From Flavobacteriales bacterium (GTDB lineage Bacteria; Bacteroidota; Bacteroidia; Flavobacteriales_E; Vicingaceae), in the NCBI GenBank assembly GCA_020635815.1, contig JACJZB010000007.1:1-64000 (forward strand): DNA of 64,000 nt, read 5' to 3'. Positions 41,663-49,784 of the stretch are shown here, piece after piece. The stretch's first letter is position 1, and the number at the start of each line of letters is the position of its first letter. Made by a program: the position numbers and the translations under genes. Below the pieces are notes generated by a model, which was not told where the DNA came from, ran no database searches, and was given only the letters and a program-made list of their open reading frames with translations.

Positions 41663-42125
41663 TTAAACCACATAGAAACATAGTTTTTATTGTTTTGGTA
41701 GTTTACTGAAATATTCATTCACAAAAGTTTGTTGTCCTTCCTGGAAAATATTATTGCAGTTAAAATTTATTAATATCCCTTTCGGGGCTTTTAATAGCTT
41801 CATATAGTTTAGAAGCTGTGCTTCAAAAACAGGAACTATATCTTGTACTGCTTTTAATTCCACAACCAAACAGTTTTCAATATATAAATCACATCTGAAA
41901 TCAATATTTAATTTTTTGTTTCGATAACTTACTGGGATTTTTAACTCTGTTAAAAAATTTATTTTTCTATGGTTTAACTCTTCTTTTAAGCATTCATGAT
42001 AAACACTTTCTAATAAACCTCTTCCCATTGTTTTATGCACCTCTATAGCAGCTCCAACAACTTCATACGTTAAATTATCAAGATATTTTTGTGATATTAT
42101 CAAGCTATGTAACTATGTGGTTTAA
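41663..42125. mobile_element. 463-bp inverted-repeat cassette carrying a GxxExxY gene
   Basis: The left end (41663-41683) and right end (42105-42125) are inverted copies that match at 19 of 21 positions. The shared core is ACCACATAGnnACATAG, bordered outside by TTAA at both ends. The element holds exactly one gene, the GxxExxY gene, and sits precisely between serA and the DUF1015 gene. Removing it would leave about 19 bases between those two genes, ordinary operon spacing. Transposase is absent, so it would have to move with help from outside or through its own nuclease. Mobility is inferred. Confidence 0.7.
41687..42103 (-). CDS. GxxExxY protein, PD-(D/E)XK nuclease-like
   Basis: 138 residues. 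The namesake motif GLLESVY is at residues 29-35. Further on, RCDLYIENCLVVELKAV gives Asp72 and Glu82-x-Lys84, the layout of a PD-(D/E)XK nuclease core (the family is assigned to that superfamily). The family function is not established. The start ATG lies two bases inside the right inverted repeat of the cassette. The gene is co-oriented with serA and DUF1015 and may be transcribed with the serine operon. Confidence 0.92.
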   Translation of the reverse strand: MIISQKYLDNLTYEVVGAAIEVHKTMGRGLLESVYHECLKEELNHRKINFLTELKIPVSYRNKKLNIDFRCDLYIENCLVVELKAVQDIVPVFEAQLLNYMKLLKAPKGILINFNCNNIFQEGQQTFVNEYFSKLPKQ

Positions 42126-42129
42126 AAGA

Positions 42130-43083
42130 TTATCCAAGTAATTCTTTAATCTGACTAGCTAATTCCTCGCCAATTCTATCTTGGGCTTCTAAAGTAGCGG
42201 CTCCAGTATGAGGGGTTAATGAAAGTTTTGGATGTTTCATTAAGTCTTCTCTAGGTGTAGGTTCGTTTACATAAACATCAAGTGCTGCTGCTGCAACTTT
42301 TCCAGAGTTAAGGTTTGCAATTAGAGCATCTTCATCAATTACGCCACCTCGTGCATCATTTACAATCATCACACCATCTTTCATTTTTATAAATTCATCA
42401 TTTCCTATAACTGGTTTTCCGTCAGCTTGAGCAGGTATGTGAAGCGTAATAAAGTCGGCTTGAGCTAATAATTCATCTTTAGAGATAGTTTTAATATCAA
42501 CACTTACAGTTTGATTGGCTACTTGAACATTAATTGTTACATTATCAATAAAAGGATCGAAGGCAATGACATTCATCCCACATCCTAAAGCGTATTTTGC
42601 GGTAGCTTGTCCAATTCTTCCAATACCAAGTATTCCTAATGTTTTACCTCTTAATTCAATTCCTTTACCGTATTTCTTTTTTAATGTTTTAAAATCAACA
42701 TTACCTCCGTTGGGCATTTGTCTATTTGAATCGTAGAGTCCTCTTGCCATTCCAAATAAATGAGCCATAACTTGTTCTGCTACTGATTGAGATGAAGCTG
42801 CAGGAGTATTGATAACATGCAATCCTTTTTCACGAGCATAAGCAACATCAATATTATCCATTCCAACACCACCTCTTCCTATCAATTTTAAATTAGGGCA
42901 AGCATCTATTAAATCTTTTCTAGCTGTTGTTGCACTTCTTACTAAAAGAGCTACATAATTATTGTTATTTATTGCATCAATAAGTTGTTCTTGAGGAACA
43001 GTTTCAGTAACAACTTCAAAACCTGCAGCTTCTAATTGTGTTTTACCAATTGGTGCAATACCATCGTTTGCTAATATTTTCAT
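42130..43083 (-). CDS. serA: D-3-phosphoglycerate dehydrogenase (short form)
   Basis: SerA oxidises 3-phosphoglycerate to 3-phosphohydroxypyruvate, the first step of serine synthesis. 317 residues, the short type without an ACT regulatory domain. Motifs of the 2-hydroxyacid dehydrogenase family: GRGGVGMDNID, the NAD-binding GILGIGRIGQATA, NDARGGVIDEDAL, DVYVNEP, and the catalytic histidine in LTPHTGAAT. It follows serC by five bases on the minus strand, so the two form an operon. Confidence 0.93.
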   Translation of the reverse strand: MKILANDGIAPIGKTQLEAAGFEVVTETVPQEQLIDAINNNNYVALLVRSATTARKDLIDACPNLKLIGRGGVGMDNIDVAYAREKGLHVINTPAASSQSVAEQVMAHLFGMARGLYDSNRQMPNGGNVDFKTLKKKYGKGIELRGKTLGILGIGRIGQATAKYALGCGMNVIAFDPFIDNVTINVQVANQTVSVDIKTISKDELLAQADFITLHIPAQADGKPVIGNDEFIKMKDGVMIVNDARGGVIDEDALIANLNSGKVAAAALDVYVNEPTPREDLMKHPKLSLTPHTGAATLEAQDRIGEELASQIKELLG

Positions 43084-43088
43084 TTTTT

Positions 43089-44162
43089 TTATCCGTGTTT
43101 TTTTGTGAATTCTTTCATTACATCAACTAATACCTGAACACTTTCTAAAGGAAGTGCATTGTACATCGAAGCTCTGTATCCTCCAACATCTCTATGTCCT
43201 TTTATTCCACTAATGTTAGCAGCTTGCCACATAGCATCAAACTCATCTTTTAAGGCATCATTTGTTAAAACAAAAGTTGGGTTCATATTACTTCTACTGT
43301 CAACTTCTGCTGTTCCTTTAAATAAAGGGTTATTATCTATTTCGTTGTAAAGTAAAGCTGCTTTTTGCTCATTTATCTTTTCAATCCAATCAACACCACC
43401 ATTGTCTTTAAGCCATTGTAAGTTTAGCATAGAAACATAAATAGGGTAAACAGGAGGTGTGTTAAACATTGATTCTTTTTTGATGTGTACTTGAAGGTCT
43501 AACATAGCAGGAATATTTCTTCCTGTTTTTCCTAAAGCACTATCTTTTACAATATAAAGTGTTGTTCCTGCAGGGCCCATATTTTTTTGAGCACCAGCAT
43601 AAATCATATCAAAATCAGCAACATTAATTTTTTTGCTAAAGATATCAGAAGACATGTCAGCAATAATAGGAATACGGCTAATAGGAATGTTTTTTAATTG
43701 TGTTCCAAAAATGGTGTTATTTGTAGTGATGTGCAAATAATCAGCACTTCCTGGTATTTGATAGTTTTTAGGAATGTAACTGTAGTTTTTATCAGCAGAT
43801 GAGGCAACTTCAATTATGGTTCCTAATCGAGCAGCTTCTTTTTGAGCTTTATTTGCCCAAGTACCCGTGTTTAAATATGCAGCAGAACCGTCTTCTTTCA
43901 TAAAATTATAAGCAGCTTTAAGAAATCCTAAACTTGCTCCTCCTTGTAGAAAAAGAACCGAATAACCATCTGGTACATCCAATAATTCTTTTACTAGAGC
44001 CTGAGCTTTTTCCATTACTTCAACAAAATCCTTGCTTCTGTGTGATATTTCTAATAAAGAAAGGTTTAAATTGTTAAAATTGATTACTGCTTCTGAAGCT
44101 TGTTTTAATACCTCTTGAGGCAAAATACAAGGTCCAGCACTAAAATTGTGAACTTTTGACAT
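43089..44162 (-). CDS. serC: Phosphoserine aminotransferase
   Basis: SerC transaminates 3-phosphohydroxypyruvate to phosphoserine (and makes the analogous vitamin B6 precursor in some bacteria). 357 residues. Family motifs: HNFSAGPCILP, LLEISHRSKDF, LFLQGGASLGF, the PLP-lysine region YAGAQKNMGPAGTTL, and the C-terminal GGYRASMYNALPLESVQVLV. A promoter element and a 28-base leader precede it. It leads the serC-serA-DUF1015 operon. Confidence 0.97.
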   Translation of the reverse strand: MSKVHNFSAGPCILPQEVLKQASEAVINFNNLNLSLLEISHRSKDFVEVMEKAQALVKELLDVPDGYSVLFLQGGASLGFLKAAYNFMKEDGSAAYLNTGTWANKAQKEAARLGTIIEVASSADKNYSYIPKNYQIPGSADYLHITTNNTIFGTQLKNIPISRIPIIADMSSDIFSKKINVADFDMIYAGAQKNMGPAGTTLYIVKDSALGKTGRNIPAMLDLQVHIKKESMFNTPPVYPIYVSMLNLQWLKDNGGVDWIEKINEQKAALLYNEIDNNPLFKGTAEVDSRSNMNPTFVLTNDALKDEFDAMWQAANISGIKGHRDVGGYRASMYNALPLESVQVLVDVMKEFTKKHG

Positions 44163-44195
44163 GTTTTGTACACTTTAAAGATTAAAATTAGAGTA

Positions 44196-44203
44196 CAAAG
44201 TTA
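44196..44203 (-). promoter_or_regulatory. -7 element TAACTTTG for the serine operon
   Basis: On the minus strand TAACTTTG is a perfect TAnnTTTG match, 33 bases before the serC ATG. A TTTAG lies about 20 bases upstream as a possible -33 element. Confidence 0.6.
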
Positions 44204-44248
44204 TGAGAAATATTAAGGTAGCTAAAAAAAAATAGCACCTAATTTATA

Positions 44249-45814
44249 TTATATTTTTTCGGTGGTATTTCCACCAATTATTAGCTCATTTCTGAGCGAT
44301 ATTTTATAGTCGATATATTTGTCTTTAGAGAGGGCCATTTCTTCAATAATATCTTTGTATGTTATATCGGTTGAAGAAAAAATCACCTCACTTGTGTTGT
44401 AGATTTGAGCAATGTCTTTTAATTGATATTTTTTACCAATAAAAAAATCTTTATCTTCGTTAGAAGGTGTGTTTGAAGGTGTTATTTTTAATAATTCCGC
44501 TGATGGATGTTGGTTGTTGATAAGCTCGCTTATTTTAGAAAAAAAGTTTTTGCTTCCAGCTACAATTATACTTTTCTTATTGTTTTTTTTAAGCTTTAAT
44601 TTATTGAAGTAATTTAATACAAAACGACTTGAAGGAATTAATGTAGTAATACCTACTAAAATACTGATTAAAAACTTGTTAGAAAAAGAGTATTCTTCTG
44701 GAAAAACAAAATTTAAGCCAATAAGAAGTATAGAGCCTAGAAGCATTCCTAAGAATGTTCGATTAATACGAACAGTTTGAGAATAGCCTCTTAAGATTGC
44801 TTGACCTGTTACAAAAGAAACAACAACAAGAAGTATATTTAATATGCCATATTCGTTGTTTATTTCAATTTGATTTGGAAACCCTAAATAAGGTTTTAAG
44901 AAATTTAATAAGAGTAAGATGAGCAGTATAAAACCTGTATCAATAAGAGGAAGTCTAAAGTAATTGATAAATCGAACTACTAATGCTAAAGTTGCCCTCA
45001 GATAAATAGCAATATTGATGAAAAATGAAAATGCTTTAGCATTTTTTGTAAAGTGTTTTTTAGAGAAAATAATCATAGCATTGTAAAACACAAAAACGTA
45101 GTTAATACTTCCTTTTTTTGTACTTTCTCCTTTATAGTGTATTATTTTAGTTGCTGGGAAATAGAAGTTTTTATACCCGGCTTTAATTATTCGGTACGAT
45201 AAATCAATATCTTCTCCATACATAAAAAAACTTTCATCTAATAAGCCTATTTCATCCAAAACACTTTTTCGCATCCACATATAAGCTCCTGATAAAATTT
45301 CAATTTCATTGGTTTCATCTTCATTTAAGTAGCCCAAATGGTACTTTGCAAACTTTTTAGATTTAGGAAACAAACTTGATAACCCAAATATTTTGTAAAA
45401 AGAAACACTAGGAGTAGGCAAACCTCTTTTAGATTCTGGCAAGAATATACCATTCCCGTCAATCATTTTAACACCTAAGCCACCAAGTTTTGGATGCTTA
45501 TCAGAAAACTCAATACATTTTTCAAAAGTATCTTCTTCTACAACGGTATCAGGATTAAGCAATAAAACATATTCACCTTTGGATATTTTTATTGCTTGAT
45601 TATTAGCAATAGAAAAACCAACATTTTTTTGATTGGCAATTAATTTAACTTCAGGATACTTTTCTTGAACCATTTCAACAGAACCATCTGTTGAAATATT
45701 ATCGACAACATAAACCTCTGCATCAATATTTTTTATTGCTTTAAAAACAGAGGTTAAACATTGGTCTAAAAAGTTTTTTACATTATAATTTACTATGATT
45801 ACAGATAGTTTCAA
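44249..45814 (-). CDS. Glycosyltransferase family 2 fused to a membrane and nucleotide-binding-like domain
   Basis: 521 residues. Residues 1-255 are a GT2 (WbbL/rhamnosyltransferase-like) domain: SVIIVNYNVKNFLDQCL, VVDNISTDGSVEM, NVGFSIANNQAI, LLLNPDTVVEEDTFE, SGAYMWMRKSVLDEIGLLDESFFMYGEDIDLSYR. Membrane segments lie at about 265-285, 295-310, 330-350, 360-375 and 385-405. The last 100 residues (KKSIIVAGSKNFFSKISELI and onward) resemble the CoA-binding-type domain at the N-terminus of undecaprenyl-phosphate sugar transferases. The phosphosugar-transferase catalytic part is absent. It probably builds cell-surface polysaccharide. It follows recR by four bases. Confidence 0.88.
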   Translation of the reverse strand: MKLSVIIVNYNVKNFLDQCLTSVFKAIKNIDAEVYVVDNISTDGSVEMVQEKYPEVKLIANQKNVGFSIANNQAIKISKGEYVLLLNPDTVVEEDTFEKCIEFSDKHPKLGGLGVKMIDGNGIFLPESKRGLPTPSVSFYKIFGLSSLFPKSKKFAKYHLGYLNEDETNEIEILSGAYMWMRKSVLDEIGLLDESFFMYGEDIDLSYRIIKAGYKNFYFPATKIIHYKGESTKKGSINYVFVFYNAMIIFSKKHFTKNAKAFSFFINIAIYLRATLALVVRFINYFRLPLIDTGFILLILLLLNFLKPYLGFPNQIEINNEYGILNILLVVVSFVTGQAILRGYSQTVRINRTFLGMLLGSILLIGLNFVFPEEYSFSNKFLISILVGITTLIPSSRFVLNYFNKLKLKKNNKKSIIVAGSKNFFSKISELINNQHPSAELLKITPSNTPSNEDKDFFIGKKYQLKDIAQIYNTSEVIFSSTDITYKDIIEEMALSKDKYIDYKISLRNELIIGGNTTEKI

Positions 45815-45818
45815 AAGC

Positions 45819-46436
45819 TTATAATGTTAAGGTGTTTTCAAAAGGAATACGATTTAAAATAGATCGCCCTAAGGTTAATTCATCTGTATATTCTAGTTCG
45901 TCACCTATACCAATTCCACGGGCAATAGTAGAAACTTTAACGTTTAAATCTTTTAATTTTTTATAGATGTAAAAATTAGTGGCATCTCCTTCCATAGTGG
46001 TACTTAAAGCCATTATTAATTCTTCTGTCCCTTGAGATTTTACACGTTCAATAAGCTCGTTTACTTTTATATCGCTAGGACCAATCCCCTCCATAGGAGA
46101 AATGATTCCGCCTAAAACATGATATTTCCCTTTGTATTGATTGGTGTTCTCAATTGCAATAACATCTAATGCAGTTTCTACAACACAAATAATGTTTTCT
46201 GACCGGTTTTCATTGCTACAAATAGAGCAAGTTTCAGTTTCTGAAATGTAGAAACAATTGTTGCAATAGTTAATGTGCTCAGCTAAATCAGTAAATGCTG
46301 TACCAAAATCGTGTATTTCTTTTCCACTTTTATTTAATAAATGTAAAACTAACCTAAGCGCAGTTTTTTTGCCTATTCCTGGTAAGGAAGATAACTGATC
46401 TACTGCGTTATGAAAAGAAGATGATGAAATTTGCAT
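45819..46436 (-). CDS. recR: Recombination protein RecR
   Basis: RecR works with RecO and RecF in loading RecA at DNA gaps. 205 residues, near the standard length. It has the helix-hairpin-helix LSSLPGIGKKTALRLV, a four-cysteine zinc finger at C58, C61, C70 and C73, and a TOPRIM domain (ICVVETALDVIAIE, YHVLGGIISPMEGIGPSDI). The C-terminus has the Walker-B-like YTDELTLGRSI. A -7 element lies 25 bases upstream on the minus strand. Confidence 0.97.
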   Translation of the reverse strand: MQISSSSFHNAVDQLSSLPGIGKKTALRLVLHLLNKSGKEIHDFGTAFTDLAEHINYCNNCFYISETETCSICSNENRSENIICVVETALDVIAIENTNQYKGKYHVLGGIISPMEGIGPSDIKVNELIERVKSQGTEELIMALSTTMEGDATNFYIYKKLKDLNVKVSTIARGIGIGDELEYTDELTLGRSILNRIPFENTLTL

Positions 46437-46460
46437 TTACTGTCAACAATTTAATGTTAT

Positions 46461-46468
46461 CAAAAATA
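46461..46468 (-). promoter_or_regulatory. -7 element TATTTTTG for recR
   Basis: On the minus strand TATTTTTG fits TAnnTTTG, 24 bases before the recR ATG. Confidence 0.5.
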
Positions 46469-46531
46469 CAATCTTAGAATTCAAAATAAAGAAAAAGAGG
46501 GCATTTTTGTTATACATTTTATAAACAAACT

Positions 46532-47971
46532 ATGAATCCTTATTTAATTGTTGGATTAATTTTAGCCTATTTTTTGATGTTGATGGTGGTTTCTCACTTT
46601 ACTTCGAGAAAGGCTGATAATTCAGATTTTTTTAGTGGTAAAAATCAATCTCCATGGTATTTAGTGGCTTTTGGAATGATAGGAGCCTCTTTATCAGGGG
46701 TTACATTTATATCTGTGCCAGGTTGGGTAGGAGGTAGTCAGTTTTCTTACATGCAAGTTGTGCTAGGCTATTTTTTCGGATATATTGTAATTGCTCAAGT
46801 GTTAATGCCATTGTATTACAGATTGAATTTGATTTCTATTTATTCTTATTTAGGAACTCGTTTTGGTCAATACTCTTATAAAACAGGTGCTTCATTTTTT
46901 TTACTTTCAAGAATTATTGGAGCATCGTTCCGATTGTTTTTAGTCGCAAATGTGTTGCAGTTGTTAGTTTTTAACCAATGGGGTGTACCATTTTTTGTAA
47001 CAGTAGCTATTACTATTTTATTAATATGGCTTTATACATTTAAAGGAGGAATAAAAACAATAGTTTGGACCGATACTTTACAAACCTTATTTATGTTAGT
47101 TGCAGTTGGAATTACAATTTATATTATAAGTGATAGGTTAGATTTAGGTTTTTCGGCGTTAGTCAACGAAGTAAAAAATAGTGATTATTCTCAAATGTTC
47201 TTTTTTGACGATTGGAATGACAAGCGTCATTTTGTAAAGCAGTTTTTAAGTGGAATGTTTATTACCATAGTAATGACTGGTTTAGACCAAGATATGATGC
47301 AAAAAAACTTGACCTGTAAAAATATAGGAGAAGCTAAAAAGAATATGTACTCCTTTAGCGTGGTGCTTATATTGGTAAACCTTGCCTTTCTAGTTTTGGG
47401 TGCTTTATTATTTATTTACGCTAACAAATTAGGCATTGCAATTCCTGAACGAACAGATAACCTATTTCCAATAATTGCTTCTGAACATTTAAATGTAGTA
47501 GCAAGTGTATTTTTTATTTTAGGATTGATTGCGGCAGCTTATTCTAGTGCCGATTCAGCTCTAACCTCTTTAACTACATCTGTGTGTGTCGATTTTTTAG
47601 ATATTGATAAAAAAGATGAGAAAGTTAAAATAAAAACAAGAAAGCAAACACATCTGATTATCTCGTTTATCTTGTTTTTAGTTATTTTAATATTTAATTT
47701 AATTAGTGATGAAAGCGTCATTAGTTCCTTGTTTAAAGCTGCAGGATACACTTATGGGCCATTGTTAGGGCTTTATGCGTATGGTTTATTTACAAAGAAA
47801 AAAGTAAAAGACAAGTTCGTACCTATAGTTTGTATTTTATCTCCAATTATTAGCTTTTTAATTAATGTTTACAGTGTAGAGTTGTTTAATGGGTATCAAT
47901 TTAATTTTGAAATATTAATCGTAAATGGATTAATAACATTTGTTGGATTATTTTTAATCTCAAAAAAGTAA
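46532..47971 (+). CDS. Sodium:solute symporter (SSS family)
   Basis: 479 residues with about 13 transmembrane helices. SSS landmarks: RKADNSDFFSGKNQSPWYLVAFGMIGASLSGVTFISVPGWVG at the start of the core (named by ends here), GFKGGIKT-type (YTFKGGIKTIVWTDTLQT), GLDQDMMQKNLTCKN, and AAYSSADSALTSLTTSVCVDF. It should import a small solute with sodium. Substrate unknown. It is divergent from recR and has no close downstream partner. Confidence 0.93.
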   Translation: MNPYLIVGLILAYFLMLMVVSHFTSRKADNSDFFSGKNQSPWYLVAFGMIGASLSGVTFISVPGWVGGSQFSYMQVVLGYFFGYIVIAQVLMPLYYRLNLISIYSYLGTRFGQYSYKTGASFFLLSRIIGASFRLFLVANVLQLLVFNQWGVPFFVTVAITILLIWLYTFKGGIKTIVWTDTLQTLFMLVAVGITIYIISDRLDLGFSALVNEVKNSDYSQMFFFDDWNDKRHFVKQFLSGMFITIVMTGLDQDMMQKNLTCKNIGEAKKNMYSFSVVLILVNLAFLVLGALLFIYANKLGIAIPERTDNLFPIIASEHLNVVASVFFILGLIAAAYSSADSALTSLTTSVCVDFLDIDKKDEKVKIKTRKQTHLIISFILFLVILIFNLISDESVISSLFKAAGYTYGPLLGLYAYGLFTKKKVKDKFVPIVCILSPIISFLINVYSVELFNGYQFNFEILIVNGLITFVGLFLISKK

Positions 47972-48039
47972 AGATGAGTAGTGTTATTTTTTAAGAATAA
48001 AAATACTTTTATTATCTTGCTCAATTAAATGAATTATTA

Positions 48040-48070
48040 TTGAGAATAACTCAAAATATTTATACTTTTG
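48040..48070 (+). promoter_or_regulatory. Promoter: TTG, 20-base spacer, TACTTTTG
   Basis: A TTG at 48040-48042 lies 20 bases upstream of TACTTTTG at 48063-48070. This is the best-spaced Bacteroidota-type promoter in the window, 21 bases before the lipoprotein ATG. Confidence 0.65.
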
Positions 48071-48091
48071 ACTAAAGAAAAATTTTAAATA

Positions 48092-48985
48092 ATGAAGAAA
48101 CAATCAAAACTAGCTATTGCACTATTAGTAGCGTTTCCTATTTCACTTCTTACATCATGCTCTGATGACCCTAAACCAACAGAAGATGTTGCACAGGTTG
48201 TAGAAGAAGTAGTTGAAGAAGAAAATAAAAGTTATTATCAAATTCCTTCACCTGATGAAATGTTTGGGTTTATTAAAGAAAGCGGGTTGAAATACAATTC
48301 AGCTTCATTAAACCCTATTCAAAATATTACTAGTTATAACGACCCTAAAAGTCAGGCACTAAATTTTGGTATTTATTCAGCAGATTTAGCTTATACAGCT
48401 GCTTTTGAAGAATATCAAGAATCAATTAAGTATTTTGGAAGCATTCAAAAACTAGGAGACCAAATTGGATTGTCTGCTGCTTTTGATAAATCTTTAATAG
48501 AAAGAATTCAAAACAATTTGGATAATGCTGATTCTTTAGTGGCAATTACAAACACCTCTTATTTTTCTGTTGTAGATTATTTAGAACAAAATGAGCAAGG
48601 AGATAAATTAGGTTTAGTTGCTTCTGCAGGATGGCTAGAAACAGTCTATATTGCTGCAAATACAATTAACTATGATAAAGATAAAGCTGCAGTGGAGAGA
48701 TTAGCAGATCAAAAATTAACATTAGATAATTTAATTGCTTACTTAGAAAAGTATTCAGAAAATACTGATGTAAAAGAAGTGTTAGAGATGTTTAAGGACT
48801 TAGAAACAACTTTTGCTATTTTAAATGAAGTAGATTCTGGTACTGGAATTTCTTTAAAGAAAAAAGAAGGTGGTAAAATGGTTTTAGGTGGAGGTAGCTC
48901 AATTAAAATTACCAAAGACCAATTTGAAGCTATTAAAGCAAAGATTAGCGAAATAAGAAATAACATTGTTAAAACAGAAGCTTAA
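48092..48985 (+). CDS. Lipoprotein of unknown function
   Basis: 297 residues. The signal ends in a lipobox, LLTSC, with the lipidated Cys at about residue 23. After an acidic linker (VVEEVVEEE) the rest is mainly helical: IPSPDEMFGFIKESGL, FGIYSADLAYTAAFEEYQESIKYFGSIQKLGDQIG, LGLVASAGWLETVYIAANTI. The ILNE and LKK near the C-terminus give a short loop before a final helix. I know no biochemical function for proteins of this type. It shares a message with the zinc-finger protein 27 bases downstream. Confidence 0.8.
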   Translation: MKKQSKLAIALLVAFPISLLTSCSDDPKPTEDVAQVVEEVVEEENKSYYQIPSPDEMFGFIKESGLKYNSASLNPIQNITSYNDPKSQALNFGIYSADLAYTAAFEEYQESIKYFGSIQKLGDQIGLSAAFDKSLIERIQNNLDNADSLVAITNTSYFSVVDYLEQNEQGDKLGLVASAGWLETVYIAANTINYDKDKAAVERLADQKLTLDNLIAYLEKYSENTDVKEVLEMFKDLETTFAILNEVDSGTGISLKKKEGGKMVLGGGSSIKITKDQFEAIKAKISEIRNNIVKTEA

Positions 48986-49012
48986 AAAGCTAAAAAATAA
49001 AACAAAATTCAA

Positions 49013-49717
49013 ATGAAGCATTTTTATAAAAAATTAATCTTAGGCTTAGCGATTTTAGCATTGCCTGCATTATCTTTAGCTCAATACTGTAATAATTTTC
49101 ATGATAGTTATTGTGAGTATTCAGAGAATGAAATGTACAAACCAAATGGACAATCTAAAAGTGCATTATTTGGCAAGGGACAAACATCTGAATTAAGCGT
49201 AATTGTATATAAAGGACAAGATTATAGAATTTCTTTATGTATGGATGAAAATTTAGGTTCGGGAATGGAGTTTAAAATCTATGAAAATAAAAAAGTGAAA
49301 GTAGAAAAAGTGACCGAAACTAAAGAAATGGAAGATGTTTATGGGAAATGTAGCTCATGTGATGGTTCAGGAACAACTGATGGAGAGACTTGTTACGATT
49401 GTAATGGCTCAGGTCAAGTGGCTACTGGAGAGCAAAAGGAGGTAGTGAGTAAACAAACTTCCATAGTGTATGAAAAGCAAAAAACTTTATTGTATGACAA
49501 TACTCAAGATAACCTTGCAACTGAACTGGAATTTTCTGTAGAAACTACTCAACGATTAACTTTCGAAATTTCTATTCCAAATGAAGGAGGATCAGGAAAA
49601 TCTAGTGTTTCTAAAGGAAAAGGAAAATTAGTTAAATCAAGCGATATGGGATGTGTAGGTATTTTAATAGAACACATGACTACACCTAAAACTGGATTCT
49701 ACGGTACAGGATTTTAA
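49013..49717 (+). CDS. Exported protein with a half DnaJ-type zinc finger
   Basis: 234 residues with a signal peptide (residues 1-23, ending SLAQ). A beta-rich N-terminal part contains SVIVYKGQDYRISLCMDENLGSGMEFKIYE, listed here only by its ends as a landmark. At about residues 105-135 two CxxCxGxG motifs (CSSCDGSG and CYDCNGSG) form half of a DnaJ-type zinc finger. The rest is a beta-like domain with Ser/Gly/Lys-rich loops. DnaJ fingers are normally cytoplasmic and have four repeats, so this exported pair is unusual. Function unknown. Confidence 0.78.
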   Translation: MKHFYKKLILGLAILALPALSLAQYCNNFHDSYCEYSENEMYKPNGQSKSALFGKGQTSELSVIVYKGQDYRISLCMDENLGSGMEFKIYENKKVKVEKVTETKEMEDVYGKCSSCDGSGTTDGETCYDCNGSGQVATGEQKEVVSKQTSIVYEKQKTLLYDNTQDNLATELEFSVETTQRLTFEISIPNEGGSGKSSVSKGKGKLVKSSDMGCVGILIEHMTTPKTGFYGTGF

Positions 49718-49739
49718 TCCAGTAATAAATATTAATTTT

Positions 49740-49765
49740 AGCCCCGCAAATAGCGGGGCTTTTTG
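49740..49765 (+). terminator. Strong GC-rich terminator
   Basis: AGCCCCGC pairs with GCGGGGCT around loop AAATA, followed by a T-run. It closes the lipoprotein/zinc-finger unit before nrnA. Confidence 0.95.
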
Positions 49766-49784
49766 CTTCTAAAAGAATGTGATT

